This document shows, piece by piece, positions 1 to 12,524 of a DNA stretch of 38,145 bases. Source of the stretch: Ectopseudomonas oleovorans. Lineage in GTDB: Bacteria > Pseudomonadota > Gammaproteobacteria > Pseudomonadales > Pseudomonadaceae. The translations under genes and the position numbers were made by a program. Within the stretch, counting starts at the first letter, position 1. Every line of letters begins with the position of its first letter. Below the pieces are notes generated by a model. That model was not told where the DNA came from and ran no database searches. It saw nothing but the letters and a program-made list of their open reading frames with translations. The DNA is taken from assembly GCF_003052605.1 (NCBI RefSeq), contig NZ_QASO01000038.1, forward strand, positions 1 to 38,145, written 5' to 3'.

Positions 1-429
1 GATTACAGATACGGCAGTCATACGGTCTACCAGATCGAGTATCACTTTGTTTGGGTGACTAAGTACCGATACAAGGTGCTCAGCGGTGAGGTTGCTGAGC
101 GAGTGCGAGAGCTGGTGAGACAGACGTGCGAAGCATTTGAAATTCGGATTGTGAAAGGTGTGGTGAGCAAGGATCACGTGCATATTCTGGTGAGCAGTCC
201 GCCGAATTTGGCGCCGAGTGAGATCATGAGGCGGATCAAGGGGCGTACGGCGAGCAAGCTTTTCGAGGAGTTTCCCCATCTGAAAAAGCGCTATTGGGGG
301 CAGCATTTTTGGGCTCGCGGGTACTTTTGCGCGACGGTTGGGCAGATGACGGAAGAGATGATCAAGCAGTATCTGGAGCATCATTTTGAGCCGAGCCCGA
401 ACGATAATTTCAGGATGGAGCCTGACTGA
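1..429 (+). CDS. tnpA: IS200/IS605 TnpA transposase (5' partial)
   Basis: This is a Y1-family HUH transposase, which cuts and rejoins single-stranded DNA at hairpin ends. The frame is open from base 1, so the start codon is just left of the window; the GTG at 55 is internal. The HUH pair is seen as HVHILV (visible codons 59-61) and the catalytic tyrosine in IKQYLEHH (visible codon 124). Family members are about 140-155 residues, so only a few N-terminal residues are missing, and the visible part has no frameshift. The visible protein therefore looks catalytically intact. It ends 77 bases before the interrupted desaturase frame. Confidence 0.93.
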   Translation, partial: DYRYGSHTVYQIEYHFVWVTKYRYKVLSGEVAERVRELVRQTCEAFEIRIVKGVVSKDHVHILVSSPPNLAPSEIMRRIKGRTASKLFEEFPHLKKRYWGQHFWARGYFCATVGQMTEEMIKQYLEHHFEPSPNDNFRMEPD

Positions 430-433
430 TCCG

Positions 434-505
434 ACGCGTCGTTCAGTCGACGCGTATCCGGACTTTCAGTCCGTAAGTCACTAACCCACCGACTTCAGTC
501 GGTGG
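434..505 (+). repeat. Three consecutive hairpins of the IS200-type right end
   Basis: Three stem-loops follow the tnpA stop: 434-455 (8-bp stem with ACGCGTCG and CGACGCGT arms, loop TTCAGT), 459-473 (CGGACT/AGTCCG, loop TTC) and 486-505 (9-bp stem CCACCGACT/AGTCGGTGG, loop TC). All three carry the core TTCAGTC at the loop and 3' arm. The last is the most likely TnpA-recognised right-end hairpin. The others may protect the transcript or be older copies of the same hairpin. Confidence 0.7.
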
Positions 506-1333
506 TTGTTGAGTTTCGGCTGGATCTTCTACCTGCCGATGGCCGTGCTCGGTGTGCCGCCGCTGGTATTTCTCACTGTTGCCGCCCTCAATCTGCTGTA
601 TCAGTTCTGGGTGCATACCCGGCATATCCCCAAGCTGGGCTGGTTCGAGTGGCTGTTCATTACGCCATCCAACCACCGCGTTCATCATGCGCAGAATCCT
701 GTCTACATGGATCGCAATTACGGCGGTGTGTTCATTGTCTGGGATCGAATATTTGGCACCTTCCAGGAGGAGCTGGACGCGGAGCCGGTGATTTTCGGTG
801 TGACCGTACCGCTGGCCAGCTGGAACCCGTTGTGGGCCAACCTGCAGGTGTATGCCGGGCTATGGAATGACGCCAGGCGCGCCAGTTCCTGGTGGGACAA
901 GCTGCGCATCTGGTTCATGCCCACCGGCTGGCGTCCGGCCGATGTGGCGGCGCGTTACCCGCAGGCCAAGGCGGACTTGAGCCAGTTCCGCAAGTTCGAG
1001 GTGCCATTGGCGCGTGCTGCACAGCTCTACGCGCTGCTGCAGTTCATCTGTTACCTGCTGGCCGGTGTCTGGCTGCTGGCGCGGGGCGACGCGCTCTCAA
1101 CGGGCGCTGTGCTATTGGCCTGCCTGTGGATGGCGCTGGGGCTGTGCAGCATCGGTATGTGGCTGGAGAACCGCAGGCAGGCCTGGCAGCTGGAGTGTCT
1201 GCGCCTGGCGAGCAACCTGCCGGCATTCTGGCTGGCTGGCGAGCTGGGCATCTTGACCCTGAATGCGACTGCCTGGACGTGGTTGATCGCCTACAGCCTG
1301 GTCAGCCTGTTGGGCATATGGTGGGTTCGCGGT

Positions 1334-3122
<1,789 letters not shown>

Positions 3123-3141
3123 CGCCCACAGGAACTCAGCG

Positions 3142-5325
3142 ATGAACAGCGAAGGACTCAACAGCGAAGTGCTCGACAATGACCTGCCTCCGGCCGAAGT
3201 GGTCGCCGAGCCGCCGGTCGTGGAAATCCCGCCGCCGGCCCCGATCCCCAGCCTGGATGACAGCAGCCTGTACATCCACCGTGAACTGTCGCAGCTGCAG
3301 TTCAATATCCGCGTGCTGGAGCAGGCGCTGGACGAGTCCTATCCGCTGCTCGAGCGGCTGAAGTTCCTCTTGATTTTTTCCAGCAACCTCGACGAGTTCT
3401 TCGAGATTCGCGTCGCCGGCCTGAAGAAACAGATCAACTTCGCCCGTGAACAGGCCGGCGCCGATGGCCTGCAGCCACATCAGGCGCTGGCGCGCATCAG
3501 CGAGCTGGTACACGAGCAGGTCGAGCGGCAGTACGCCATTCTCAACGACACCCTGTTCCCGGCGCTGGCCAAGCACAACATCAACTTCATCCGCCGACGT
3601 TTCTGGACCACCAAGCTCAAGGCCTGGGTGCGCCGTTACTTCCGCGACGAGATCGCGCCGATCATCACCCCCATCGGCCTCGACCCGACGCACCCCTTCC
3701 CGTTGCTGGTGAACAAGAGCCTGAACTTCATCGTCGAACTTGAGGGCATCGATGCCTTCGGCCGCGATTCCGGCCTGGCCATCATCCCGGCGCCACGCCT
3801 GCTGCCGCGCATCATCAAGGTGCCGGAGGACGTTGGGGGCCCCGGCGACAATTACGTGTTCCTCTCGTCGATGATCCACGCCCACGCCGATGACCTGTTC
3901 CAGGGCATGAAGGTCAAGGGCTGCTACCAGTTTCGTCTGACCCGTAACGCCGACCTGTCGGTGGACACCGAGGACGTCGAGGACCTGGCACGTGCCCTGC
4001 GTGGTGAGCTGTTCAGCCGCCGCTATGGTGATGCGGTGCGCCTGGAGGTGGTCGACACCTGCCCGAAACACCTGCGCGACCACCTGCTCAAGCAGTTTGG
4101 CCTGACCGAGGGCGAGCTGTATCAGGTCAACGGCCCGGTCAACCTGACCCGCCTGTTCAGCATCACCGGCCTGGATAACCGCCCGGAGCTGCAGTACGCG
4201 CCGTTTACCCCGGTGATCCCCAAGCTGCTGCAGAACGCCGAGAACATCTTCAGCGTGGTCAGTAAGCAGGACATCCTCCTGCTGCACCCCTTCGAGTCCT
4301 TCACCCCGGTGGTCGACCTGTTGCGCCAGGCGGCGAAAGACCCGCACGTGCTGGCGATCAAGCAGACCCTGTATCGCTCCGGTGCCAACTCGGAGATCGT
4401 CGACGCGCTGGTGGAAGCCGCGCGTAACGGCAAGGAAGTCACCGCGGTGATCGAGCTGCGTGCGCGCTTCGACGAAGAGTCCAACCTGGCCCTGGCCAGC
4501 CGTCTGCAGGCTGCCGGTGCGGTGGTGATTTATGGCGTGGTCGGCTTCAAGACTCACGCCAAGATGATGCTCATCCTGCGCCGCGAGAACGGCGAGATCG
4601 TCCGCTATGCACACTTGGGCACCGGCAACTACCACGCCGGCAACGCCAAGCTGTACACCGACTACAGCCTGCTCACCGCCGACGTGGCTCTGGGCGAGGA
4701 CGTGTCGAAGCTGTTCAGCCAGCTGATTGGCATGGGCAAGACCCTGCGCATGAAGAAACTGCTGCACGCGCCGTTCACCTTGAAGAAAACCCTGCTCGAC
4801 CTGATCGCCAAGGAAACCGCCGCAGCGGCCGAAGGCAAGCCGGCGCACATCATCGCCAAGTTCAACTCGCTGACCGACCCCAAGGTGATCCGCGCGCTGT
4901 ACAAGGCCAGCCAGACCGGGGTGAAGATTGACCTGGTGGTGCGTGGCATGTGCTGCCTGCGCCCGGGTATCGCCGGGGTGTCGCACAACATCCAGGTGCG
5001 CTCGATCATCGGTCGCTTCCTCGAGCATACGCGGGTGTTCTACTTCCTCAATGGCGGTGACGAGAAGATCTACCTGTCCAGCGCCGACTGGATGGAGCGC
5101 AACCTCGACAAGCGTGTCGAGACCTGCTTCCCGGTGGAGGGCAAGAAACTCATCATGCGCGTAAAGAAGGAGCTGGAAGGCTACCTGACCGACAACACCC
5201 AGGCCTGGGTGTTGCAACCCGACGGCCGCTATGTACGGCTGCAGCCAACCGGTAACCAGAACCCACGCAATGCCCAGGCCGGGCTGCTGGAGAAGCTCAC
5301 AGCCCCCGTGGTCGTTGCGCGCTAG
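3142..5325 (+). CDS. ppk: Polyphosphate kinase 1
   Basis: PPK1 reversibly transfers the gamma-phosphate of ATP onto long-chain polyphosphate. This 727-aa protein has the usual four-domain layout: N and head domains (ELSQLQFN and the [12 protein letters not shown] motif near residues 77-88), then two phospholipase-D-like catalytic domains. The autophosphorylated histidine is H472 in GFKTHAKMM, and the second conserved histidine is H629 in [18 protein letters not shown] and AHLGTGNYH are further family signatures. The ATG has AGGAACTCAG upstream and follows hemB closely. The convergent ppx downstream degrades the product, so synthesis and breakdown genes face each other across a repeat-rich spacer. 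Confidence 0.97.
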   Translation: MNSEGLNSEVLDNDLPPAEVVAEPPVVEIPPPAPIPSLDDSSLYIHRELSQLQFNIRVLEQALDESYPLLERLKFLLIFSSNLDEFFEIRVAGLKKQINFAREQAGADGLQPHQALARISELVHEQVERQYAILNDTLFPALAKHNINFIRRRFWTTKLKAWVRRYFRDEIAPIITPIGLDPTHPFPLLVNKSLNFIVELEGIDAFGRDSGLAIIPAPRLLPRIIKVPEDVGGPGDNYVFLSSMIHAHADDLFQGMKVKGCYQFRLTRNADLSVDTEDVEDLARALRGELFSRRYGDAVRLEVVDTCPKHLRDHLLKQFGLTEGELYQVNGPVNLTRLFSITGLDNRPELQYAPFTPVIPKLLQNAENIFSVVSKQDILLLHPFESFTPVVDLLRQAAKDPHVLAIKQTLYRSGANSEIVDALVEAARNGKEVTAVIELRARFDEESNLALASRLQAAGAVVIYGVVGFKTHAKMMLILRRENGEIVRYAHLGTGNYHAGNAKLYTDYSLLTADVALGEDVSKLFSQLIGMGKTLRMKKLLHAPFTLKKTLLDLIAKETAAAAEGKPAHIIAKFNSLTDPKVIRALYKASQTGVKIDLVVRGMCCLRPGIAGVSHNIQVRSIIGRFLEHTRVFYFLNGGDEKIYLSSADWMERNLDKRVETCFPVEGKKLIMRVKKELEGYLTDNTQAWVLQPDGRYVRLQPTGNQNPRNAQAGLLEKLTAPVVVAR

Positions 5326-5383
5326 AAAAGCCGCTTGCGGCCATCTGATGACCCTCTCCCGCTTGTGGGGCGAAGAGGCGCGC

Positions 5384-5591
5384 TTTTGGAAGCACTGCTT
5401 CCTGCGCCGATGAGCGCCTGATCGCTGGCGATCAGGCCGGGGCGCGGAGCGGGGTGCCCGAAGGGCGGGAGAGGGCTTAGATGGCCGCGTGCCGTAGTTT
5501 TTTGAAGCACTTCCTACGCCGATGAGCGCCTGATCGCTGGCGATCAGGCCGTGGCGCGGAGCGGGGTGCCCGAAGTGCGGGAGAGGGGCTT
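5384..5591. repeat. Two tandem copies of a ~93-bp repeat between ppk and ppx
   Basis: Copy one (about 5384-5477) and copy two (about 5498-5591) share a long nearly identical stretch containing GATGAGCGCCTGATCGCTGG, then CGATCAGGCC, GCGGAGCGGGGTGCCCGAAG and GCGGGAGAGGG. They differ at a few bases and one 3-base gap. Each holds the internal palindrome CCTGATCGctgGCGATCAGG. The elements are non-coding and lie in the 394-base spacer between the convergent ppk and ppx genes. Confidence 0.85.
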
Positions 5592-5600
5592 TGTGGTCCT

Positions 5601-5621
5601 GGCGGGTTTCACCCGCCCTAC
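5601..5621. repeat. Half copy of the GTAGGGCGGGT REP-like palindrome
   Basis: This 21-base stretch matches the right arm of the palindrome at 32121-32141 with one mismatch (TTTC versus TTGC in the centre). It is a self-complementary unit (GGCGGGT/ACCCGCC) of a dispersed palindromic family present at four places in the window. Confidence 0.7.
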
Positions 5622-5635
5622 AGGCCGAGCCGCGC

Positions 5636-5695
5636 CCCTAGGGTCTGTTGCCGTTTCGCGCACGGCTCGCGTCGAAACGGCAACAGACCCTAGGG
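5636..5695. repeat. Perfect 23-bp inverted repeat, MITE-like or bidirectional terminator
   Basis: The left arm 5636-5658 (CCCTAGGGTCTGTTGCCGTT plus TCG) is exactly complementary to 5673-5695, with a 14-base GC-rich loop. Flanking GCGC bases extend the symmetry imperfectly. It lies between the 3' ends of convergent ppk and ppx, where it could fold in RNA from either strand and stop or protect both transcripts. The long perfect arms also suit a small transposon-derived palindrome. Confidence 0.85.
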
Positions 5696-5719
5696 TGCGC
5701 CATGTGTTCAGCCGGGGTA

Positions 5720-7222
5720 TCAGCGCACGCTCAACGTTAGATTGATACGCTTGAGCCATTCGGCTTCGGCTTCGAAGTCCGCCAGGGTCAGCGGGTTGGC
5801 GGCCAGCCAGCCTTCGGGAAAGACGATTTCCAGGCTGCTCTCACCGACCTTGAACTGCACTTCGGGCATGCTCTGCGTGCCGCGGATGTGGTGGAAGAGG
5901 ATGGCGAAGCGCAGCAGCACGCACAGGCGCATCAGCTTCACGCCTTCCTCGCCGAACTCGGCGAACTTGTCCTTGGGGATGTTGCGCCGGTGGCCGCGTA
6001 CCAGCAGGGCGAGCATCTGCTGATCCTGGCGCGAGAAGCCGGCCAGATCGGAGTGCTCGATCAGGTAGGCGCCGTGCTTGTGGTACTGATAATGGGCAAT
6101 ATCCAGACCCACCTCATGCACCTTGGCGCCCCAGCTCAGCAGCTCGCGATGCCAGTCGTCGGTCAGGCCCCAATCGGCGGACACCTTGTCCAGCGCCGAC
6201 AGTGCCTTGGCCTCGACCCGCGCGGCCTGGTCGAGATCGACGTGGTAACGCTCCATGAACGCCGCTAGGGTGCGTTCGCGTACGTCTTCATGCTGATGGC
6301 GGCCGAGCAGGTCGTAGAGCACGCCTTCGCGCAGGGCGCCCTCGGAATGGCTCATGCGCTGGATGTCGCAGGCATCGAAGATGGCTTCGAGAATCGCCAG
6401 GCCGGCGGGGAAGATGCCGCGGCGATCCGGCTTGATGCCGTCGAGGTCGAGCTTGTCCACCTCGCCCAGCTTGAACACCTTGCGCTTGAGCCAGGCCAGG
6501 CCTTCGGCGTTGACCTCGCCATTGCCCAGGCCGGCAGCCTTGATGGTCAGGCCGACAGCCTTGATGGTGCCAGAGGCGCCGACGGCGTCCTCCCAGCCAA
6601 GGCGGCGCAGGCCGTGCTCGATGCCCATCAGTTCCAGGCGCGCAGCGGTGTAGGCCTGCGCATAGCGTGCCGGAGTGATCTTGCCGTCCTTGAAATAGCG
6701 CTGCGTGTAGCTCACGCAGCCCATCTGCAGGCTCTCGCGCAGCAGCGGCTCGAAGCGTTGGCCGATGATGAATTCGGTACTGCCGCCGCCAATGTCGGCG
6801 ACCAGGCGTTTGCCGGGCGTGTCGGCGATGCTGTGCGAGACGCCCAGATAGATCAGGCGGGCTTCCTCGCGGCCGGAAATCACTTCCACTTGGTGGCCGA
6901 GGATTTCTTCGGCGCGGCGGATGAACACCGCGCGGTTGCGCGCCTCACGCAGGGCGTTGGTGCCGACGATGCGCACGGCGCCTTCCGGCAGGGTGCTGGT
7001 CAGTTGGGCGAAGCGGCGCAGGCAATCCAGCCCGCGCTGCATGGCTTCTTCGCTGAGCTGACGCTCGTCGTCCAGGCCTGCGGCCAGCTGCACCTTGTCA
7101 CCGAGGCGCTCGAGGATGCGAATTTCGTGGTTGTCGGCCTTGGCCAGCACCATATGAAAGCTGTTCGAACCCAGGTCGATGGCAGCGATCAGGGGAAAAC
7201 TTTCGGCAGGGGCTTTGGGCAT
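5720..7222 (-). CDS. ppx: Exopolyphosphatase (Ppx/GppA family)
   Basis: Ppx removes terminal phosphates from polyphosphate. The 500-aa protein has the ASKHA actin-like fold signatures: [13 protein letters not shown] near residues 13-25 (phosphate-1 loop), NALREARN, and [14 protein letters not shown] near 140-153 (phosphate-2 loop). A C-terminal HD-like helical domain follows ([18 protein letters not shown]). Length and domain order suit the long-form Ppx rather than the short GppA-like proteins. It is convergent to ppk. allA lies upstream on the same strand with a 98-base gap, so read-through from the allA remnant operon is possible but ppx probably has its own promoter. Confidence 0.96.
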   Translation of the reverse strand: MPKAPAESFPLIAAIDLGSNSFHMVLAKADNHEIRILERLGDKVQLAAGLDDERQLSEEAMQRGLDCLRRFAQLTSTLPEGAVRIVGTNALREARNRAVFIRRAEEILGHQVEVISGREEARLIYLGVSHSIADTPGKRLVADIGGGSTEFIIGQRFEPLLRESLQMGCVSYTQRYFKDGKITPARYAQAYTAARLELMGIEHGLRRLGWEDAVGASGTIKAVGLTIKAAGLGNGEVNAEGLAWLKRKVFKLGEVDKLDLDGIKPDRRGIFPAGLAILEAIFDACDIQRMSHSEGALREGVLYDLLGRHQHEDVRERTLAAFMERYHVDLDQAARVEAKALSALDKVSADWGLTDDWHRELLSWGAKVHEVGLDIAHYQYHKHGAYLIEHSDLAGFSRQDQQMLALLVRGHRRNIPKDKFAEFGEEGVKLMRLCVLLRFAILFHHIRGTQSMPEVQFKVGESSLEIVFPEGWLAANPLTLADFEAEAEWLKRINLTLSVR

Positions 7223-7320
7223 GATTACGGCATCTCGTTCGATTTCCGCGCCATCGTGCCACGACTGAGCGCATGAGCCAACGCATACGGATGTCGTACG
7301 AAACTGGTCTAGAACTGTGG

Positions 7321-7830
7321 TTATCGCAGGTTCAGCACGCTCAGCGGCTGTTTCAGAAGCTGTTCGTCGCAGTTGTGACCCTCGCCGCCGCGGTCCACCA
7401 CCAGGAAGCGTCCAGGGTGTTGCAGACAGAGTAACGGGTGGTGCCAGGTGCCGCGGGCGTAGTTCACGCCCTGGTCTGGCGCGCTGATGAAGGCGCGGAT
7501 CTGCGACTCGTCCAGGTCGCCGGGTGGGGCGACGACGATCAGCATGCGCCCACCGTCCACTGGATAAAAGGCCTGGCTGCCCAGCGGGTGGCGTTCGAGC
7601 ATGCCGATGGCGATGGGCGCGTGCCAGGCCCTGCCCTCGAACAGGTTGACCAGGGTGCGCGGCGCCTCGCCGGCCAGCTCCACTTTGGCCAGGTCGTGGT
7701 AGCGCGTGGTGGTCCCGGCGTTGATCGGGAAGGCCGTGGCACCGGCCGTCTCGATCACCTCGCCGAAGGGCGCGAAGGCCGCGCGGGTCAGCGGCTCGAT
7801 GCGCAGCGGTAGGGGCGCCGGCGCGCTCAC
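7321..7830 (-). CDS. allA: Ureidoglycolate lyase
   Basis: AllA splits ureidoglycolate into glyoxylate and urea, the last step of allantoin (purine) catabolism. The 169-aa cupin-like protein shows the family features: FAPFGEVIE near the N-terminus, [17 protein letters not shown], and the metal/substrate segment [13 protein letters not shown] near residue 125. The start is GTG at 7830, overlapping the stop of the upstream ABC ATPase fragment by four bases (GTGA), so the two were one operon. No other purine-catabolism gene is in the window, and the upstream operon is broken. The gene itself looks intact but its original promoter has probably been lost. Confidence 0.9.
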   Translation of the reverse strand: MSAPAPLPLRIEPLTRAAFAPFGEVIETAGATAFPINAGTTTRYHDLAKVELAGEAPRTLVNLFEGRAWHAPIAIGMLERHPLGSQAFYPVDGGRMLIVVAPPGDLDESQIRAFISAPDQGVNYARGTWHHPLLCLQHPGRFLVVDRGGEGHNCDEQLLKQPLSVLNLR

Positions 7831-8123
7831 AGGTTCACCGAGCCGATGAAATTGCTCAGCTCTTCGGTCTGCGGGGCGGCGAACAGCGCTTTCGGATCGC
7901 CGATCTCATGCACCTTGCCATGGTGCATGAACGCCAGCTTGTCGCCGACTTCGCGGGCGAAACGCATCTCGTGGGTGACCATGATCAGGGTCATGCCCTC
8001 GCTGGCCAGTTGCTTGACCACCGCCAGCACCTCGTTGACCAGCTCCGGGTCGAGCGCCGAGGTGATCTCGTCGCACAGCAGCACCTTGGGCGACATGGCC
8101 AGGGCGCGGGCGATGGCCACGCG
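7827..8123 (-). pseudogene. Polar amino-acid-type ABC transporter ATPase, 3' third only
   Basis: The frame reads RVAIARALAM, a Walker-B-like LLCDEITSALDP, the switch-histidine segment VTHEMRFAREV, and a normal C-terminus ending in NFIGSVNL. Walker A, the Q-loop and the LSGGQ signature are missing. Upstream of about 8123 the minus-strand frame is only the shadow of a regulator gene on the other strand. About 98 of the usual 240-260 residues remain, so it cannot form a working ATPase. It is translationally overlapped with allA, suggesting the lost transporter carried a purine-derived or amino-acid-like substrate. The aspartate before E in Walker B is preserved, so decay is by truncation. Confidence 0.85.
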
Positions 8124-8660
8124 AAAGCGCTGGGCCTGGTCAGCGTGCAAGCCGGCAAGGGTGTGTTCGTTCAGGAACCGACCAGGGCGGAGGTGGCCGG
8201 CGCTTTCGCCTGGCCCTTCGCCGCGCAGGTGTCGGCGGCCGATACCTTTCAGTTGCGCTTCGCCCTGGAGGGTTTTGCCTGTGGTTTGGCGGTCGGGGTG
8301 ATGACCGCCGAGGTGCTGGATATTCTCGAAGACAACGTCGAGCAGAAGCGCCGCGAGCTGCGTGCAGGCGATTTCGAGCAAGCCAACCGGCTGGATTTCG
8401 AATTTCACCAGCGCATTCTTGTTGCCAGCGGCAATCAGGCGATGTGTGCTCTGGTGACGTCCAGCGCGGAGATCTTTCTGGAAAGTCAGAAGCTGCCGTT
8501 CATCCGCCCGGAGCGTGCGCAGGAAACCTGGCAGGAGCATCGCAAGATCCTCAAGGCCCTGGCCCGGCATGCCGCCGGGCCGGCACAGAAAGCCATGCTG
8601 CAGCACATCCGCTCGGCAGCGCTGCGCACTGGAATAGCCTTCATCACGCTTGGTGATTGA
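8124..8660 (+). pseudogene. GntR-family (FCD) transcriptional regulator, 5'-truncated
   Basis: The plus-strand frame starts abruptly at ALGLVSVQAGKGVFVQEP, the end of a GntR winged helix, and continues through a complete FCD effector domain: FQLRFALEG, the metal-ligand motif DFEFHQRI, a second histidine in WQEHRKILKAL and a third in MLQHIRSA. The recognition helices and the start codon are absent. The junction with the ABC remnant lies within about 8121-8130. FadR-subfamily regulators like this often control adjacent catabolic operons. Here the regulator and the ABC/allA operon were probably divergent, and one deletion removed both 5' ends and everything between. Confidence 0.85.
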
Positions 8661-8831
8661 AACTATTGAGTGGCTCAATCGCCAGTGCCTTTCGGTGTCA
8701 CTCAAGCCGGGCTATGATGGCGCCACTTTTTGGTTGCCTGCCATCTTTGGCGGCAACCTTTCGGGCCGTCGCAAGCGACGTCAAAAATTCCTCCCGGCAA
8801 TTTTTTGCTTCCGAATATACGGAGACTCCTC

Positions 8832-9158
8832 ATGAGCGAATTCATCACCAACGTCAGCGACGCCAGCTTCGACCAGGACGTCATCCAGGCTGAAGGTCCG
8901 GTTCTGGTCGACTATTGGGCTGAGTGGTGCGGCCCGTGCAAGATGATTGCACCGGTGCTCGACGAGATCGCCAAGGAATACCAAGGCAAGCTGAAGATCT
9001 GCAAACTGAACATCGACGAGAACCAGGAAACCCCGCCGAAGTACGGCGTACGTGGTATCCCGACCCTGATGCTGTTCAAGAACGGCAACGTCGAAGCGAC
9101 CAAGGTTGGCGCGCTGTCCAAGTCGCAGCTGGCAGCCTTCCTCGATAGCAACATCTAA
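8832..9158 (+). CDS. trxA: Thioredoxin 1
   Basis: TrxA is the general cytoplasmic protein-disulfide reductase, reduced by thioredoxin reductase. The 108-aa protein carries WCGPC at residues 32-36 and the cis-proline motif GIPTL. The open frame extends upstream to 8730, but the ATG at 8832 follows GGAGACTCCTC and gives the standard length. A possible extended -10 (TATGAT, 8713-8718) lies upstream. A terminator-like hairpin follows at 9271-9292. The position just upstream of rho is the usual Pseudomonas order. Confidence 0.97.
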   Translation: MSEFITNVSDASFDQDVIQAEGPVLVDYWAEWCGPCKMIAPVLDEIAKEYQGKLKICKLNIDENQETPPKYGVRGIPTLMLFKNGNVEATKVGALSKSQLAAFLDSNI

Positions 9159-9161
9159 GAA

Positions 9162-9243
9162 GTAGGGTGGGCTTTAGCCCACCGAGCTGGTCGCAGATGG
9201 TGTGCTGGTGGGCTGCAGCGGAGCGCCGCCCGGCCCACCCTAC
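9162..9243. repeat. REP-like palindrome after trxA
   Basis: GTAGGGTGGGC at 9162-9172 is exactly inverted at 9233-9243. Inside are further arms (GGGCTTTAGCCC; GGTGGGC). It belongs to the GTAGGG(C/T)GGG family also present at 5601, 32087 and 36767, always just beyond the 3' end of a gene. Confidence 0.75.
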
Positions 9244-9270
9244 ACCTCTGAGGCAAGTCGCTCTGGAAGG

Positions 9271-9292
9271 CCCTGCTTTTTGCGGGGTTTTT
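9271..9292 (+). terminator. Probable Rho-independent terminator after trxA
   Basis: CCCTGC, a TTTTT loop and GCGGGG form a 6-bp stem (one G-T pair) followed by a run of five T. It would end the trxA transcript before rho. Confidence 0.65.
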
Positions 9293-9479
9293 CGTTTCGG
9301 GGCTAGACGCTGTTTTTTCACGGTGTTAAATTCGGCCTCGCTGCATCTTTCATGCAGCTCTCTGCACGCCGTCGCCGATTCATTCCTATACGAATTCGTT
9401 CGCGATCCTGTCGCCTTCTCTGCGGCGCGGCCTCTCAAGCTAACAGCTTTCTTCTCCTCTCGATGATCACGTCATTCCT
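9293..9479 (+). other. rho 5' leader, no gene seen
   Basis: About 190 bases precede rho. The first half is C- and T-rich on the plus strand (CTGCATCTTTCATGCAGCTC contains the small palindrome GCTGCAT), and G-poor pyrimidine-rich RNA is what Rho itself binds. Known rho genes are autoregulated by attenuation in the leader, so this may be the control region. I see no strong Shine-Dalgarno before the ATG at 9480, and no clear promoter. Confidence 0.4.
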
Positions 9480-10739
<1,260 letters not shown>

Positions 10740-10748
10740 GAGGATCTA

Positions 10749-10860
10749 CTGCGCTTCGGTGATGCTGCGTTAAAAACTGACTCGGAATGCTCATGTACAA
10801 AAGTACAGTCGCCCGCGACTCCGACCGTTTCTCGCCTGTTTGATTCGCTGGCGCTCACCC
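10749..10860 (+). repeat. Dispersed ~110-bp element, copy 1
   Basis: This is one of three related non-coding elements in the window (others at 24514-24651 and, inverted, 32224-32344). Shared blocks in order are CTGCG, GCTGCGTTAAAAAC, a conserved AATG(C/T)T(C/A)AT, a central hairpin, then GACTCCGACCGTTTCTCGCC and TGTTT. Here the central hairpin is TGTAC-AAAA-GTACA (10794-10807). With the hairpin at 10942-10967, it fills the 318-base gap between rho and ubiD; no gene is visible there. Confidence 0.75.
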
Positions 10861-10941
10861 ATCGGGCCAGCCTTCGGCTGTTACTCCCGTTGGTCGTTGC
10901 GCCTTGCCTGACCTTCGCTCGCTACGATCCATTGCACCGCC

Positions 10942-10967
10942 ACAAGGCCGGGGAAACCCGGCCTTGT
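10942..10967 (+). terminator. Strong hairpin between rho and ubiD
   Basis: ACAAGGCCGGG and CCCGGCCTTGT form a perfect 11-bp stem with a GAAA tetraloop. No T-run follows (CGTATCTGG), so it may be a Rho-assisted or processing-site terminator for rho rather than a classical intrinsic one. Confidence 0.6.
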
Positions 10968-11057
10968 CGTATCTGGAGGCGTTCAAGCCTTCTGAAAGCC
11001 CGACTTCGGCGCTAAACTTTGCGGCCGACTCTTGCCTGTCCGACACGAGGCTCCTGC

Positions 11058-12524
11058 ATGCAGTATCGCGACCTGCGCGACTTCATCCGTGAACTGGAAA
11101 AGCGCGGTGAACTCAAGCGCATCCAGACCCCGGTATCGCCCGTTCTGGAGATGACCGAAATCTGCGACCGCACCCTGCGCAAGGGCGGCCCGGCGCTGCT
11201 GTTCGAAAAGCCCACCGGCTTCGACGTGCCGGTGCTCGGCAACCTGTTCGGCACGCCCAAGCGCGTGGCCCTGGGCATGGGCGCCGAAGAAGTGTCCGAG
11301 CTGCGCGAGATCGGCAAGCTGCTGGCCTTTCTCAAGGAGCCCGAGCCGCCGAAGGGGCTGAAGGATGCCTGGAGCAAGCTGCCGATCTTCAAGAAGGTCA
11401 TTTCCATGGCGCCTAAGGTGGTCAAGGATGCGCCTTGCCACGAAGTGATAGAAGAGGGCGACGACGTCGACCTGGGCAAATTGCCGATCCAGCACTGCTG
11501 GCCGGGGGACGTTGCGCCGCTGATCACCTGGGGCCTGACCATCACCAAGGGCCCGAACAAGGAGCGGCAGAACCTCGGTATCTATCGCCAGCAGGTGATC
11601 GGCCGCAACAAGGTGATCATGCGCTGGCTTAGCCACCGTGGCGGCGCGCTGGATTACCGCGAGTGGTGCCAGAAGCATCCGGACAAGCCGTATCCTGTTT
11701 GCGTCGCCCTGGGTGCCGACCCGGCGACCATTCTCGGCGCCGTGACGCCAGTGCCCGATACCCTCTCCGAATACGCTTTCGCCGGCCTCTTGCGCGGCCA
11801 TCGCACCGAGCTGATCAAGGCGGTTGGCAGCGAGCTGCAGGTGCCGGCCAGTGCCGAGATCGTGCTGGAGGGTGTGATCCATCCGGGCGAGACCGCACCG
11901 GAAGGCCCCTACGGCGATCACACCGGCTACTACAACGAGGTCGACACCTTCCCGGTGTTCACCGTCGAGCGTATTACCCGTCGCCGCGAGCCGATCTATC
12001 ACAGCACCTACACCGGCCGGCCGCCGGATGAGCCGGCGATCCTCGGCGTGGCGCTGAACGAAGTGTTCGTGCCGATCCTGCAAAAGCAGTTCCCCGAGAT
12101 CACCGATTTCTACCTGCCGCCGGAAGGCTGTTCCTACCGCATGGCGGTGGTGACCATGAAGAAGCAGTATCCGGGCCACGCCAAGCGCGTAATGCTCGGT
12201 GTCTGGTCGTTCCTGCGACAGTTCATGTACACCAAGTTCGTTATCGTCACCGACGACGATATCAACGCACGGGACTGGAATGACGTGATCTGGGCGATTA
12301 CCACGCGCATGGATCCCAAGCGCGACACGGTGATGATCGACAACACACCGATCGACTACCTCGACTTCGCCTCGCCGATCTCCGGCCTCGGTTCGAAGAT
12401 GGGCCTGGACGCCACCCACAAGTGGCCGGGCGAGACCACCCGCGAATGGGGCCGCGCCATCGAGAAGGATCCCGCCGTGGTGGCACGTGTCGACGCGCTG
12501 TGGAGCGAGCTGGGAATCGATTGA
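11058..12524 (+). CDS. ubiD: 4-hydroxy-3-polyprenylbenzoate decarboxylase
   Basis: UbiD removes the carboxyl group of 3-polyprenyl-4-hydroxybenzoate in ubiquinone synthesis using prenylated FMN made by UbiX. The 488-aa protein carries the family hallmarks [17 protein letters not shown] and [10 protein letters not shown] (cofactor and metal site), [11 protein letters not shown] (catalytic acidic region), and [18 protein letters not shown] near the C-terminus. The frame opens at 11019, but the ATG at 11058 gives the expected [10 protein letters not shown] start, with GAGG 8 bases upstream. The stop overlaps the next start (TGATG), indicating coupled translation with the flavin reductase. Confidence 0.96.
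   Translation: MQYRDLRDFIRELEKRGELKRIQTPVSPVLEMTEICDRTLRKGGPALLFEKPTGFDVPVLGNLFGTPKRVALGMGAEEVSELREIGKLLAFLKEPEPPKGLKDAWSKLPIFKKVISMAPKVVKDAPCHEVIEEGDDVDLGKLPIQHCWPGDVAPLITWGLTITKGPNKERQNLGIYRQQVIGRNKVIMRWLSHRGGALDYREWCQKHPDKPYPVCVALGADPATILGAVTPVPDTLSEYAFAGLLRGHRTELIKAVGSELQVPASAEIVLEGVIHPGETAPEGPYGDHTGYYNEVDTFPVFTVERITRRREPIYHSTYTGRPPDEPAILGVALNEVFVPILQKQFPEITDFYLPPEGCSYRMAVVTMKKQYPGHAKRVMLGVWSFLRQFMYTKFVIVTDDDINARDWNDVIWAITTRMDPKRDTVMIDNTPIDYLDFASPISGLGSKMGLDATHKWPGETTREWGRAIEKDPAVVARVDALWSELGID

Larger units (their letters stand above)
1..505 (+). mobile_element. IS200/IS605-family insertion sequence, right-hand part
   Basis: The window opens inside an IS200-type element. Its Y1 transposase reads rightwards and is followed by about 75 bases of stem-loops (434-505), as expected for the right end of these single-stranded elements, which have hairpins instead of terminal inverted repeats. 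Host sequence (a sterol desaturase frame) resumes within a few bases of the last hairpin. The exact end is uncertain, probably between 505 and 512. The left end and any accessory tnpB lie outside the window. Confidence 0.85.

Noticed and set aside
3136..5217. 693-codon open frame antisense to ppk
   Set aside because: It mirrors a highly conserved ppk frame in GC-rich DNA, has the low-complexity composition of a shadow frame (rich in H, Q, V, G, D) and no ribosome-binding site or recognisable domain.
7908..8660. Single 250-aa GntR protein on the plus strand
   Set aside because: The first 72 codons are antisense to the ABC remnant. The regulator sequence begins only at about 8124.
7827..8705. 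Single 292-aa ABC protein on the minus strand
   Set aside because: Only the last 98 residues are ABC-like. The upstream part is antisense to a clear FCD regulator domain, and the apparent QAQRF before RVAIARA is part of that shadow.
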